A stretch of 14,256 nt of DNA, from the NCBI GenBank assembly GCA_031273305.1, contig JAISSC010000164.1, positions 1 through 14,256 of the forward strand, written 5' to 3'. The position numbers and the translations under genes were made by a program. The number at the start of each line of letters is the position of its first letter. The first letter of the stretch is position 1. A model generated the notes under the pieces. It was given only the letters and a program-made list of their open reading frames with translations. It was not told where the DNA came from and searched no databases. Shown piece by piece: positions 1 to 6,668 of this stretch. This DNA is from Flavobacteriaceae bacterium. GTDB lineage: Bacteria; Bacteroidota; Bacteroidia; Flavobacteriales; Weeksellaceae.

Positions 1-1067
1 GTCGAGCCACAGCCCAATCCGGTAAACTATAAAGGTGAGTATCACTATCGCAGCGGCTCAACCAAGCAAGAGTTGAAAGGTTCGGCATTGGATAAATTCC
101 TTTTGGGCAAGCAGGGCAGGCATTGGGATAGCGTATCCGTTCCCAATGTTACAGTCGCAGACTTAAAGTCGGAAACCTTTGACTTCTTCCGCAAGCGAGG
201 CATTAAAAGCAAGCGAATTGATGATGATGTACTGACCGACAGCAATGAACTCCTGCTTAACAACCTGAAATTGACAGATAACGGTTATCTGAAACGAGCT
301 GCGCTATTGCTTTTTCACCCCGACCCCGAAAAGTTCGTAACCAATGCCTATATCAAAATCGGCTTTTTGAATCCGACAGTGATTTGCGTTTTCAGGACGA
401 AATACACGGAAATTTGTTTGAACAGGTCGAGAAAACCATTGATTTACTGTTTACCAAATACATTAAAGCCCTGATAAGTTACGAGGGTATTTATCGTGTG
501 GAAACCTATGAATATCCAAAAGAAGCAATCCGCGAGGCAATTCATAATGCCATTGCTCACAAGGATTATACCGGTGCAACGCCTATTCAGATAAGCGTTT
601 ACAAGGACAAAATTATGATTTGGAACTTTGGGCAACTGCCTGAAAATTGGACGATTGAAACCTTGCAGAAAAAGCACTCGTCCGTTCCGCACAATCCCGA
701 TATTTCCAACGCATTTTTCCGCATTGGTTACATTGAGGCGTGGGGGCGTGGTATTAGCAAGATGAACGAACAATGCACCGAATCGGGCTTGCCTTTACCT
801 TTGTATTATTACGAAAGTTCGGGTTTTTGGGTAGTTTTCCGCAAAGATATTTTTGACGAGCAATCTTTGAAAGAATTAGGGCTGAACGACAGGCAAATAA
901 AAGCAGTGTTGTATGTTCGTGAAAACGGAAAGATTACAAATAAGGAGTATCAAAAGATAAATTCAGTATCTAACAGGACAGCCACTTCCGACTTAAAAGA
1001 ATTGGTTGAAAATTTTAATATAGTAAAAATGTCAGGTAAAGGGGCAAGTACATTTTATCATATATAA
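1..1067 (+). pseudogene. AlbA_2 / HATPase / winged-helix protein, 5'-truncated by the window and frameshifted
   Basis: The reading frame is already open at base 1, so the gene starts outside the window and the TTG at 73 is not a true start. The first part (frame 1, about 122 residues) carries SGSTKQELKG and DNGYLKRAALLLF, typical of the end of an AlbA_2 (Schlafen-like) domain and the linker after it. The second part continues in another frame to the stop at 1065-1067. It holds an ATPase N-box like HATPase_c_4 (REAIHNAIAHKDY), a GRGI motif, and a C-terminal winged helix (LNDRQIKAVLY ... SNRTATSDLKEL). The frames join perfectly if one T is added to the five Ts at 364-368, restoring KIGFFESDSDLRFQDEIHG. 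Members of this family are often annotated as putative transcriptional regulators or 'ATP-binding protein', with roles poorly known. The base composition is richer in G+C than the flanking genes, suggesting transfer. A sequencing error or -1 recoding at C TTT TTG are alternatives to a true pseudogene. Confidence 0.85.
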
Positions 1068-1116
1068 ATCACGCAAATCACGCAATGATCACGCAAAAAT
1101 CACGCAAATCACGCAA
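1068..1116. repeat. Repeat array 1: five copies of ATCACGCAA
   Basis: Five identical 9-mers ATCACGCAA lie at 1068-1076, 1077-1085, 1088-1096, 1099-1107 and 1108-1116. The gaps between them are 0, 2 (TG), 2 (AA) and 0 nt. The array begins at the base right after the stop codon of the ATPase/winged-helix gene, so it is 3' untranslated sequence for that gene. All positions were read directly; function is unknown. Confidence 0.95.
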
Positions 1117-1164
1117 AATTGGATACGGAGGCAGGTATCAATTAATATTCAATTCGGTCAATCA

Positions 1165-1193
1165 TTGCCGAAGTTTTGCCGAAGTTGCTGAAG
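1165..1193. repeat. Repeat array 2: TTGCCGAAG words
   Basis: Two copies of TTGCCGAAG (1165-1173 and 1176-1184, separated by TT) are followed directly by TTGCTGAAG (1185-1193). A decayed fourth unit may follow at 1194-1202 (6 of 9 positions match). The word differs from those of arrays 1 and 3, but the 0-or-2-nt linker rule is the same. Confidence 0.85.
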
Positions 1194-1203
1194 TTGTCTA
1201 ATG

Positions 1204-1307
1204 GAGTTAATGCAGGTAGTTATTATGAAATAATCGGGCAATAATGGGGCAATAATGGGGCAAATGGGGCAAAAAGCGGGCAAATTTGCATATGAGTGAA
1301 TGCAGGT
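1204..1307. repeat. Paired 14-nt repeat GAGTKAATGCAGGT flanking array 3
   Basis: GAGTTAATGCAGGT (1204-1217) and GAGTGAATGCAGGT (1294-1307) match at 13 of 14 positions and lie exactly 90 nt apart, one on each side of array 3. The core GCAGGT also occurs at 1131-1136, after array 1. Each of the three arrays is therefore followed within 14-18 nt by GCAGGT. Coincidence cannot be excluded for so short a core. Confidence 0.7.
1232..1282. repeat. Repeat array 3: AATGGGGCA words
   Basis: Five units lie here: AATCGGGCA (1232-1240), AATGGGGCA (1243-1251, 1254-1262 and 1263-1271) and AAGCGGGCA (1274-1282). The linkers are AT, AT, none and AA, again only 0 or 2 nt. The array ends 26 nt before the stop of the convergent glycoside hydrolase gene. 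Confidence 0.95.
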
Positions 1308-1308
1308 G

Positions 1309-2991
1309 TCAATAGAACTTATACCCCGCTATTTCTACCGGAAGTTTGCCTTTAGCTTTTTGTGTTCCGTCCAGTATTCCTATAATTGCTTTTTGTGTGT
1401 AATTATTATTTTGATAGGTTAGAATCACGTTTTTTATGGAAGAAAGATTTATCCCGTTTAGGCTGTAAGGACTTATGAAATTACAGAGAGTGACCGTATA
1501 TCTTTTGGATAAGTTGGCTATGGCGTTTTGGGAAGTTTGGCTCAACTTATGGGAATAATAAACCGTTGTCTCCGTATCTTTGTGGATGCCTATAATCAAC
1601 TCATACCTTTTAGGGTCGTATTTTCCTGAGTTCAATTGTGTTAAGGTAACTAACTCCGTATCAGGGAATTTTTCCTTTAATCCGGAATAAAATGTTTGAT
1701 AATCTCCGTTCTCTAAAGGTAAAAACAAGTATTTTTTATCCTTGTTCAACGGAAAGCATTCTTTGGCAGATTTCAATTCCGTTATGGCTGCCGTAAATAA
1801 TTTCTCCTTTAACTGTTCAGAATTTTCATCGTTCAGGTCATTCAACAGGTTAACTTCGGGAATTGGGATAAATCCTTTATTCAAACCTGCATGGTATTTT
1901 GCGTATAATATCTTTTTAACGCTTTCTTCCAAACGGCTCATAGGTATGTCTCCATTTTCTATCCCGTCCTTAATTTTACGTTTTCCTGAAACTACTCCCT
2001 GAGAAAAAAGAAGAATATCATTTCCCGCCTTAAATGCAAGGTAATCCATCTCTCCATAAGGATAATTTTTTGCCACTCCCTGCATGTTTAACGCATCAGT
2101 AATTATCATCCCCTTATATCCTAATTCCTCTTTTAATAATTTGGTAATAACGTTATAGGAAAGGGATGCAGGTACTTTAGGGTCTTTTTCAATTGCCGGG
2201 ACATTCAAATGTGCCACCATAATTCCGTCTATACTTTCGGCGATTAGCTTTTTAAACGGATATAGCTCCAAGCTGTCAAATCTGGCTTTGGTATGCTTAA
2301 GCACGGGAAGTTCCAGATGACTGTCTGCATCTGTATCTCCATGTCCCGGAAAATGTTTGGCAGATGAAAGAATACCCTGACTTTGTAACCCTCTCATATA
2401 AGCCTTTGCCTTTTGAACTACATTATTTTTATCGGAGCCAAATGAACGGTTCCCGATTATGGGATTATTCGGATTAACGTTAATATCGACTACGGGAGCA
2501 AAATCCCAATTTATTCCTGCTCTCTTACAATGTATTCCGATTTGTCTTGCTATTTCATAAACAAGGTTGTCATCCGTCACTGCGCCTAAGGTCATCGACC
2601 AGGGGAATTGTACGGTTCCCGTGAAACGTTGTGCCAGTCCCCATTCTCCGTCAATTCCTATCAACAGGGGAGTTTTTACCTGTTTTTGAAGTTCATTTAT
2701 CCATCGTACCTGTTTCAAAACATCATCCTGCATTAAGATCAATCCTCCGATATGTTCCTCCGTCACCAGTTTATTCACTTCCTGTGTATGGCTTTGGTCT
2801 TTGTTTACATAAGCCGCTACCATAAACAACTGGGCTATTTTATCCTCTAACGATAACGAGGTATAAACAGAATCCACCCATTTCGATGCCTGATTATGCT
2901 CTTCTCCGATTATCTTTCGATGAGAATTAACCTGTCCCCATAAAAATACGGAATGAAAAAGTAATAAATTAAGACATAACAAGACCCTCAT
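1309..2991 (-). CDS. Secreted glycoside hydrolase family 3, NagZ-like beta-N-acetylhexosaminidase
   Basis: The 560-residue protein has an N-terminal signal peptide (residues 1 to about 20, ending LWGQ) and a GH3 N-terminal TIM-barrel domain (about 45-370). The NagZ-type motif KHFPGHGDTD lies at 212-221, followed by H224. The Asp-His pair of this loop is the acid/base dyad in NagZ enzymes, and D299 in ITDALNM is the predicted nucleophile. The remaining roughly 190 residues resemble the GH3 C-terminal domain. It probably releases N-acetylglucosamine from peptidoglycan fragments or glycans in the periplasm; the substrate is inferred. Many Bacteroidota homologues, as I recall them, are about 950-1000 residues with a fused beta-lactamase-like domain, which is absent here. 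The start lies 13 nt after the stop of the upstream minus-strand gene, so the two are probably cotranscribed. Confidence 0.9.
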   Translation of the reverse strand: MRVLLCLNLLLFHSVFLWGQVNSHRKIIGEEHNQASKWVDSVYTSLSLEDKIAQLFMVAAYVNKDQSHTQEVNKLVTEEHIGGLILMQDDVLKQVRWINELQKQVKTPLLIGIDGEWGLAQRFTGTVQFPWSMTLGAVTDDNLVYEIARQIGIHCKRAGINWDFAPVVDINVNPNNPIIGNRSFGSDKNNVVQKAKAYMRGLQSQGILSSAKHFPGHGDTDADSHLELPVLKHTKARFDSLELYPFKKLIAESIDGIMVAHLNVPAIEKDPKVPASLSYNVITKLLKEELGYKGMIITDALNMQGVAKNYPYGEMDYLAFKAGNDILLFSQGVVSGKRKIKDGIENGDIPMSRLEESVKKILYAKYHAGLNKGFIPIPEVNLLNDLNDENSEQLKEKLFTAAITELKSAKECFPLNKDKKYLFLPLENGDYQTFYSGLKEKFPDTELVTLTQLNSGKYDPKRYELIIGIHKDTETTVYYSHKLSQTSQNAIANLSKRYTVTLCNFISPYSLNGINLSSIKNVILTYQNNNYTQKAIIGILDGTQKAKGKLPVEIAGYKFY

Positions 2992-3004
2992 GTGGATGTA
3001 AAAA

Positions 3005-3583
3005 TTAAATTTCCAAATCGTAAGTAGAAATAGATAAGCTGGTTAATATACTTTTCTCGTTGAAATAGAAAGTAGCATAAACCGAACCTGTATTTATTTT
3101 ATATGTCGGTGTTTTCGAGTTTTTAAATTTTGTGAGTTTATTGGGATATAGTTTTTGAATAGATGAAAGTGTTGACTTATTAAGTGAGATGGTATTTCCT
3201 AATTCCAGAGTATTTAAACCTCCGTAATTAAAACTTACCAAAGAAATTTTATCATTAGCTCCGGCCGTACCTTCAGATTTTGAAATAGCACTTATCTGGA
3301 ACCCATTGGTAAAATCCCAAGTATAAATGTTTCCTGCTCCCTCAATAGGCTCAAAATCGGTATATCCGGCAATTCCGTTGATGGATGAAATGGTTTGCGG
3401 AAGTTTAAATCCGGTTCGGGTAAAGAAAAGGTCCTTAATTTTAGCGGCGGATTTAGGTCCGTATATCAACGGATTTTTCTTGTAATTAGTCGTACTTTTT
3501 TTAGTTGTCGTATTTTGAGCGGAAAGTTCTGAAATCCCTGTTACTAAAAATAAAGCCGACAATAGTAAAAATATTTTCTTCAT
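3005..3583 (-). CDS. Exported hypothetical protein, first gene of a pair with the GH3 hydrolase
   Basis: I do not recognise this 192-residue protein. It begins with a clear signal peptide (MKKIFLLLSALFLVTG ... LSAQ, cleavage likely after residue 23) with no lipobox cysteine, so a soluble periplasmic or secreted product is expected. The mature part starts with a Thr/Lys/Asn-rich stretch (about 24-37). It then looks like a compact beta-rich domain with alternating hydrophobic residues and a Ser/Thr-rich C-terminus (KSILTSLSISTYDLEI). No catalytic motif or cysteine is visible. The gene is 13 nt upstream of the GH3 gene on the same strand, which suggests a joint envelope role, but that is inference only. 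Confidence 0.75.
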   Translation of the reverse strand: MKKIFLLLSALFLVTGISELSAQNTTTKKSTTNYKKNPLIYGPKSAAKIKDLFFTRTGFKLPQTISSINGIAGYTDFEPIEGAGNIYTWDFTNGFQISAISKSEGTAGANDKISLVSFNYGGLNTLELGNTISLNKSTLSSIQKLYPNKLTKFKNSKTPTYKINTGSVYATFYFNEKSILTSLSISTYDLEI

Positions 3584-3682
3584 GGTTATGTTTATTTATA
3601 AAACGCTTATTAAATTAATTTCCTGTTCATCTAAATTTGTACCAATTTTTTAATTTATAGCTTCCCGGTGTCTATTAAATTA

Positions 3683-3708
3683 GAATCCTGACTTTTACAT
3701 CAGGATTC
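3683..3708 (-). terminator. Hairpin downstream of the aldolase gene
   Basis: A perfect 9-bp inverted repeat (GAATCCTGA at 3683-3691, TCAGGATTC at 3700-3708) with an 8-nt loop starts 11 nt after the aldolase stop codon. In minus-strand sense it is followed by TAATTTAATAG, which is AT-rich but not a clean T tract. It may stop transcription only partly and allow read-through into the exported-protein/GH3 pair. Confidence 0.6.
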
Positions 3709-3719
3709 GGTTATGAATA

Positions 3720-4778
3720 TTAAGCTAAAGTAATATCTTTATCCAGATATACATCCTGAATGGAATGTAGCAATTCCACGCCGTCTTTCATAGGTTTTTG
3801 GAAGGCTTTTCTTCCGCTTATCAATCCCATTCCTCCCGCACGTTTATTAATAACGGCAGTAATTACCGCATCTTTTAGGTCGGATTCTCCGTGAGATTCT
3901 CCTCCGGAATTTATCAATCCGATCCGTCCCATATAGTTATTGATAACCTGGTATCTGCATAGGTCAATAGGATGGTCTGTGGTGAGTTCAGAATACATCT
4001 TAGAATTTGTTTTTCCGAATTTTATCGCAGGGAATCCTCCATTGTTAACAGGTAATTTTTGCTTGATAATATCCGCTTTTATGGTCGCCCCGATATGGTT
4101 AGCCTGTCCGGTAAGGTCGGCAGCAGCATGATAATCGGTTCCGTCCTTTTTGAAAGCATCATTCCTCAGATAGCACCAGAGGATTGTTGCCATTCCCAGT
4201 TCGTGAGCATATTCAAAGGCTTCTGCAATTTCTATGATCTCCCTTCGGCTGTCTTCTGCTCCGAAATATATCGTAGCTCCTACAGCCACTGCTCCCATAT
4301 CCCATGCTTCTTTTACAGTTCCGAACAGGATTTGTTGAGGCTCATTAGGATAGGTTAATAATTCATTGTGATTGATCTTTACAACAAAAGGGATTTTATG
4401 AGCATATTTTCGTGCCACCGCAGCCAATACGCCGTAAGTGGAAGCAACTGCGTTACAACCGCCTTCTATTGCTAGTTTAACAATATTTTCAGGGTCAAAA
4501 TACAAAGGATTAGGAGCGAAAGAAGCCCCTCCGGTGTGTTCAATACCCTGATCTACGGGAAGAATCGAAACATATCCGGTATTTGCCAGCCTTCCGTTTC
4601 CTAAGATGGTTTGTATACTTCGTAAAGTTTGGATATTCCTGTCGGAATCAGACCAAACATCATCAATAACTGATGAAGAAGGAGCATGAATTAATTTTTT
4701 ATCTACCGTTTTACTTTCGTGTTTAAGATAAAAATCGGCTTGATCGCCCAATAATTGTGCTATTTTCTCTTGTGCCAT
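3720..4778 (-). CDS. fbaB: Class I fructose-bisphosphate aldolase (FbaB/DhnA type)
   Basis: This cytosolic enzyme cleaves fructose 1,6-bisphosphate to dihydroxyacetone phosphate and glyceraldehyde 3-phosphate, and runs the reverse step in gluconeogenesis. The 352-residue length fits the bacterial DhnA/FbaB family. Visible motifs are LPVDQGIEH (73-81), the strand-end segment GATIKADIIKQK (230-241) with lysines K234, K239 and K241, one of which should form the Schiff base, and the phosphate-binding loops INSGGES (289-295) and LISGRKAFQKP (319-329). Lysine chemistry sets it apart from the zinc-dependent class II enzymes. It appears monocistronic, with a candidate promoter at 4810-4840 and a hairpin just after the stop. 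No defects are seen. Confidence 0.95.
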   Translation of the reverse strand: MAQEKIAQLLGDQADFYLKHESKTVDKKLIHAPSSSVIDDVWSDSDRNIQTLRSIQTILGNGRLANTGYVSILPVDQGIEHTGGASFAPNPLYFDPENIVKLAIEGGCNAVASTYGVLAAVARKYAHKIPFVVKINHNELLTYPNEPQQILFGTVKEAWDMGAVAVGATIYFGAEDSRREIIEIAEAFEYAHELGMATILWCYLRNDAFKKDGTDYHAAADLTGQANHIGATIKADIIKQKLPVNNGGFPAIKFGKTNSKMYSELTTDHPIDLCRYQVINNYMGRIGLINSGGESHGESDLKDAVITAVINKRAGGMGLISGRKAFQKPMKDGVELLHSIQDVYLDKDITLA

Positions 4779-4809
4779 AATTAGATAATATTTGTGATTA
4801 TAGTGGTTC

Positions 4810-4840
4810 CTAAAGTAAGTAAATATATCGTATTATCAAA
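4810..4840 (-). promoter_or_regulatory. Candidate promoter of the aldolase gene
   Basis: Read on the minus strand, TTTG (4840-4837) is followed after 19 nt by TACTTTAG (4817-4810). This matches the Bacteroidota -33 TTTG / -7 TAnnTTTG pattern with one mismatch in the -7 box. Transcription would start roughly 25 nt upstream of the ATG at 4778. Confidence 0.4.
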
Positions 4841-4900
4841 ATAAAGTTAGAAGTATGTATTTTCACTTTCCGTAAACATATTCCCGATGATATTTTAAAT

Positions 4901-4935
4901 AAAAAAACCAGTCCATTCTTAACGAGTGGACTGGT
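4901..4935 (-). terminator. Intrinsic terminator, minus strand
   Basis: ACCAGTCCA (4907-4915) and TGGACTGGT (4927-4935) form a perfect 9-bp stem. The pairing extends inward through a G-T wobble and two more pairs to a 5-nt loop. In minus-strand sense the stem runs straight into seven Ts (complement of 4901-4907). It is the best intrinsic terminator in the window. It lies 230 nt past the exonuclease stop, unusually far for that gene, which is why a separate short transcript is proposed. Confidence 0.85.
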
Positions 4936-5009
4936 AATAATTATAAACAATCATTTTCTAAATTAAAGATGTATTGCCTTTCAAAAAAAGACACTACACT
5001 GTAGAAAAT
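4901..5009 (-). ncRNA. Candidate small RNA between promoter-like site and terminator
   Basis: On the minus strand a perfect TAnnTTTG box, TACATTTG (5023-5016), has a TTG 22 nt upstream (5048-5046). Starting about 7 nt after the box, a transcript of about 110 nt would end at the strong terminator at 4901-4935. The interval contains a small palindrome CTACACTGTAG (4994-5004) and no open frame longer than about ten codons. No known RNA family is recognised. The alternative is that this is simply the 3' UTR of the exonuclease gene. Confidence 0.35.
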
Positions 5010-5015
5010 ACGTTA

Positions 5016-5048
5016 CAAATGTATATATAATTTTTTAAATTCACACAA
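5016..5048 (-). promoter_or_regulatory. Promoter-like site for the candidate small RNA
   Basis: TACATTTG (5023-5016 on the minus strand) is an exact match to the Bacteroidota -7 element TAnnTTTG. A partial -33 element TTG lies 22 nt upstream. There is no start codon of a plausible gene downstream before the terminator. Confidence 0.4.
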
Positions 5049-5164
5049 TAAATGTTAAAATTATAAGCGATAAACAATACGTAGCAAAAATCGGAGAATT
5101 TTTAAGATATAATTTCCTGCATGTACTTAAAAATAAAAGGCAGGGCGCATGTTTTACGAAAATA

Positions 5165-6418
5165 TTATAAGACCAATTCTTTTAGGTTTTTATAGATAAA
5201 AAGTCTGTTCCGTATCTGTAACAGAACATCCGCACCGGCCCTAGACGGAACCATAATTTTACGTATTCGTTCAATATTTTTTATCTGGGAATGTAAGGAA
5301 TAAAACCCGTATCCTTGCAGAATACCGTTTTCAAAGAATAAAAAAGATTTCTCACTAAGATTTCTACCCTTATCGATCAATAATAATTTTTTATCTTTTA
5401 GGGTCAATTTAGATATAAACTGATGTAAAGAATTATCCGGTGAGTCTTCCTTTTTGTGAGATAAGAATTTTTCGGCTCCTGTCAGAGAAGAAAAAGTTAA
5501 CAGAGCGGTTTTTTTATTCTTTGTATTGATAGGTGCAATAAATATATCATCTTTTGCCTGTCCTGTGAAAAAACCATATATAGAAGGATCAGGTTCCCTT
5601 AGCGGGTTAAAATCGGGGTGATTAAGTTTAATCTCATTTTGGGCTTTTATGGTGGCAATAATATCATTTCCCGTAAGTTCAAAACTTATATTCTCGGTTT
5701 TTTCTTGTAGTCTTCTGGATTTTTGACTTTTCCCGGTGAGTACTTGCCTGACTTTATTAGATATATTTGAACTTTTATCTATATAAATGACCTTACCATT
5801 TTCATTATGAAAGTAAAAAACGCCTGTTTCCTGTGGGAGGTCTTCCAATAATAGAAGAATTTTTTTATTTAACGACTGATACCTTATCTGTTTAACGGAA
5901 GACTGAATAATATCCTTATGAGAGTCCTTCATCAACAAAAGTTGAAATAATTTTACCGTAGCCAGAGCGTCACCATAGGCTCTGTGTCGGTTGTTTACAG
6001 GGATTCCCAACGAGGAGCAAAGATTCCCCAATGAGTAGGAATCCATTTCGGGAATAAGGGCTTTACTTAGCGTGATAGTATCTAAGGTTGGTCTTTGAAA
6101 GTCAAAACCTAAGCGGGAGAACTCCGCACGGATAACCCGATAATCATAAGTAATATTATGCCCTACTAAAGTAGCATCATCCGTTATTTCTACCATTCTT
6201 TTAGCCAATTCATAGAACTTGGGAGCAGTTTTCACCATTTTTTTAGTAATTCCCGTAAGTTTCTGTACATAAAAATCAATTTCTTTTTCAGGGTTAACCA
6301 AAGAAATAAAAGTATCCGTGATATTTTCTCCGTTAAACCGATAAATTGCAATTTCCATTATACTTTCTTCATTAAATTTACCTCCTGTTGTTTCGATATC
6401 TAAAATAGCATAATCCAT
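5165..6418 (-). CDS. DnaQ-like DEDDh 3'-5' exonuclease fused to a GIY-YIG domain
   Basis: The 417-residue protein begins with a DnaQ (polymerase III epsilon-like) exonuclease domain, about 1-165. The DEDDh residues are all visible: D7 and E9 (LDIETTG), D92 (HNITYDYR), H145 and D150 (HRAYGDAL). A UvrC/Cho-like GIY-YIG domain follows at about 193-272. Its GIY is GVF (199-201) and its YIG is YID (212-214), while R224 and E262 occupy the usual catalytic Arg and Glu places. The last roughly 140 residues match no domain I recognise. The family likely trims 3' ends or acts in nucleotide-excision-like repair, by analogy with exonuclease/UvrC-like fusions; the true role is not established. The gene is divergent from dut, with 250 bp between them. 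Confidence 0.88.
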   Translation of the reverse strand: MDYAILDIETTGGKFNEESIMEIAIYRFNGENITDTFISLVNPEKEIDFYVQKLTGITKKMVKTAPKFYELAKRMVEITDDATLVGHNITYDYRVIRAEFSRLGFDFQRPTLDTITLSKALIPEMDSYSLGNLCSSLGIPVNNRHRAYGDALATVKLFQLLLMKDSHKDIIQSSVKQIRYQSLNKKILLLLEDLPQETGVFYFHNENGKVIYIDKSSNISNKVRQVLTGKSQKSRRLQEKTENISFELTGNDIIATIKAQNEIKLNHPDFNPLREPDPSIYGFFTGQAKDDIFIAPINTKNKKTALLTFSSLTGAEKFLSHKKEDSPDNSLHQFISKLTLKDKKLLLIDKGRNLSEKSFLFFENGILQGYGFYSLHSQIKNIERIRKIMVPSRAGADVLLQIRNRLFIYKNLKELVL

Positions 6419-6603
6419 ATGTCTTATATAAAGTAACCTTGATTTAATAATTAAACGATTATTAATAAAATATTGAAAAGTTGTAAAGATAACTATTTTT
6501 ATAGACTAACATAATTATACAATAAATAAACAGGTAACACGTTTACAATGAACAAATTAATTTAAATAGTAATCAAAAATTATTATATATTACGAGTTAT
6601 TTT

Positions 6604-6643
6604 TTTGTACTTTGTAAACTTTAGTATTATTTTGTAAAATAAT
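6604..6643 (+). promoter_or_regulatory. Candidate dut operon promoter with overlapping palindrome
   Basis: TTTG (6604-6607) is followed after 19 nt by TTATTTTG (6627-6634), one mismatch from TAnnTTTG. A start near 6641 would give a leader of about 27 nt. An 18-bp perfect palindrome (ATTATTTT GT AAAATAAT, 6626-6643) overlaps the -7 box, and TTTGTAAA occurs at 6611-6618 and 6631-6638, 20 nt apart. The palindrome could be an operator, but AT-rich sequence makes such patterns by chance. Confidence 0.4.
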
Positions 6644-6668
6644 TTATAAAATTAAGATAGTTACAATA

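Larger units (their letters stand above)
4779..5164. other. 386-bp gene-free stretch between the aldolase and exonuclease genes
   Basis: No open frame of convincing length is seen on either strand. The stretch holds the aldolase promoter candidate (4810-4840), a strong minus-strand terminator (4901-4935) and a promoter-like site at 5016-5048 that could start a small RNA. The part from 5049 to 5164 is plain AT-rich sequence downstream of the exonuclease gene, with only a weak 5-bp inverted repeat (5116-5120 / 5140-5144). Confidence 0.7.

Noticed and set aside
384..1067. Independent gene starting at ATG 384
   Set aside because: Its protein continues the upstream fragment exactly after a one-base correction, and the ATG falls mid-domain.
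1068..1283. CRISPR array
   Set aside because: Units are only 9 nt, with 0- or 2-nt linkers; there are no 20-40 nt spacers and no cas genes nearby.
5116..5144. CCTGC ... GCAGG as a terminator for the exonuclease gene
   Set aside because: A 5-bp stem with a 19-nt loop and no T tract is too weak.
6444..6465. Inverted repeat TTAATAAT / ATTATTAA upstream of the exonuclease gene
   Set aside because: It is all A/T and short, in very AT-rich sequence; likely by chance, and no adjoining promoter elements match.
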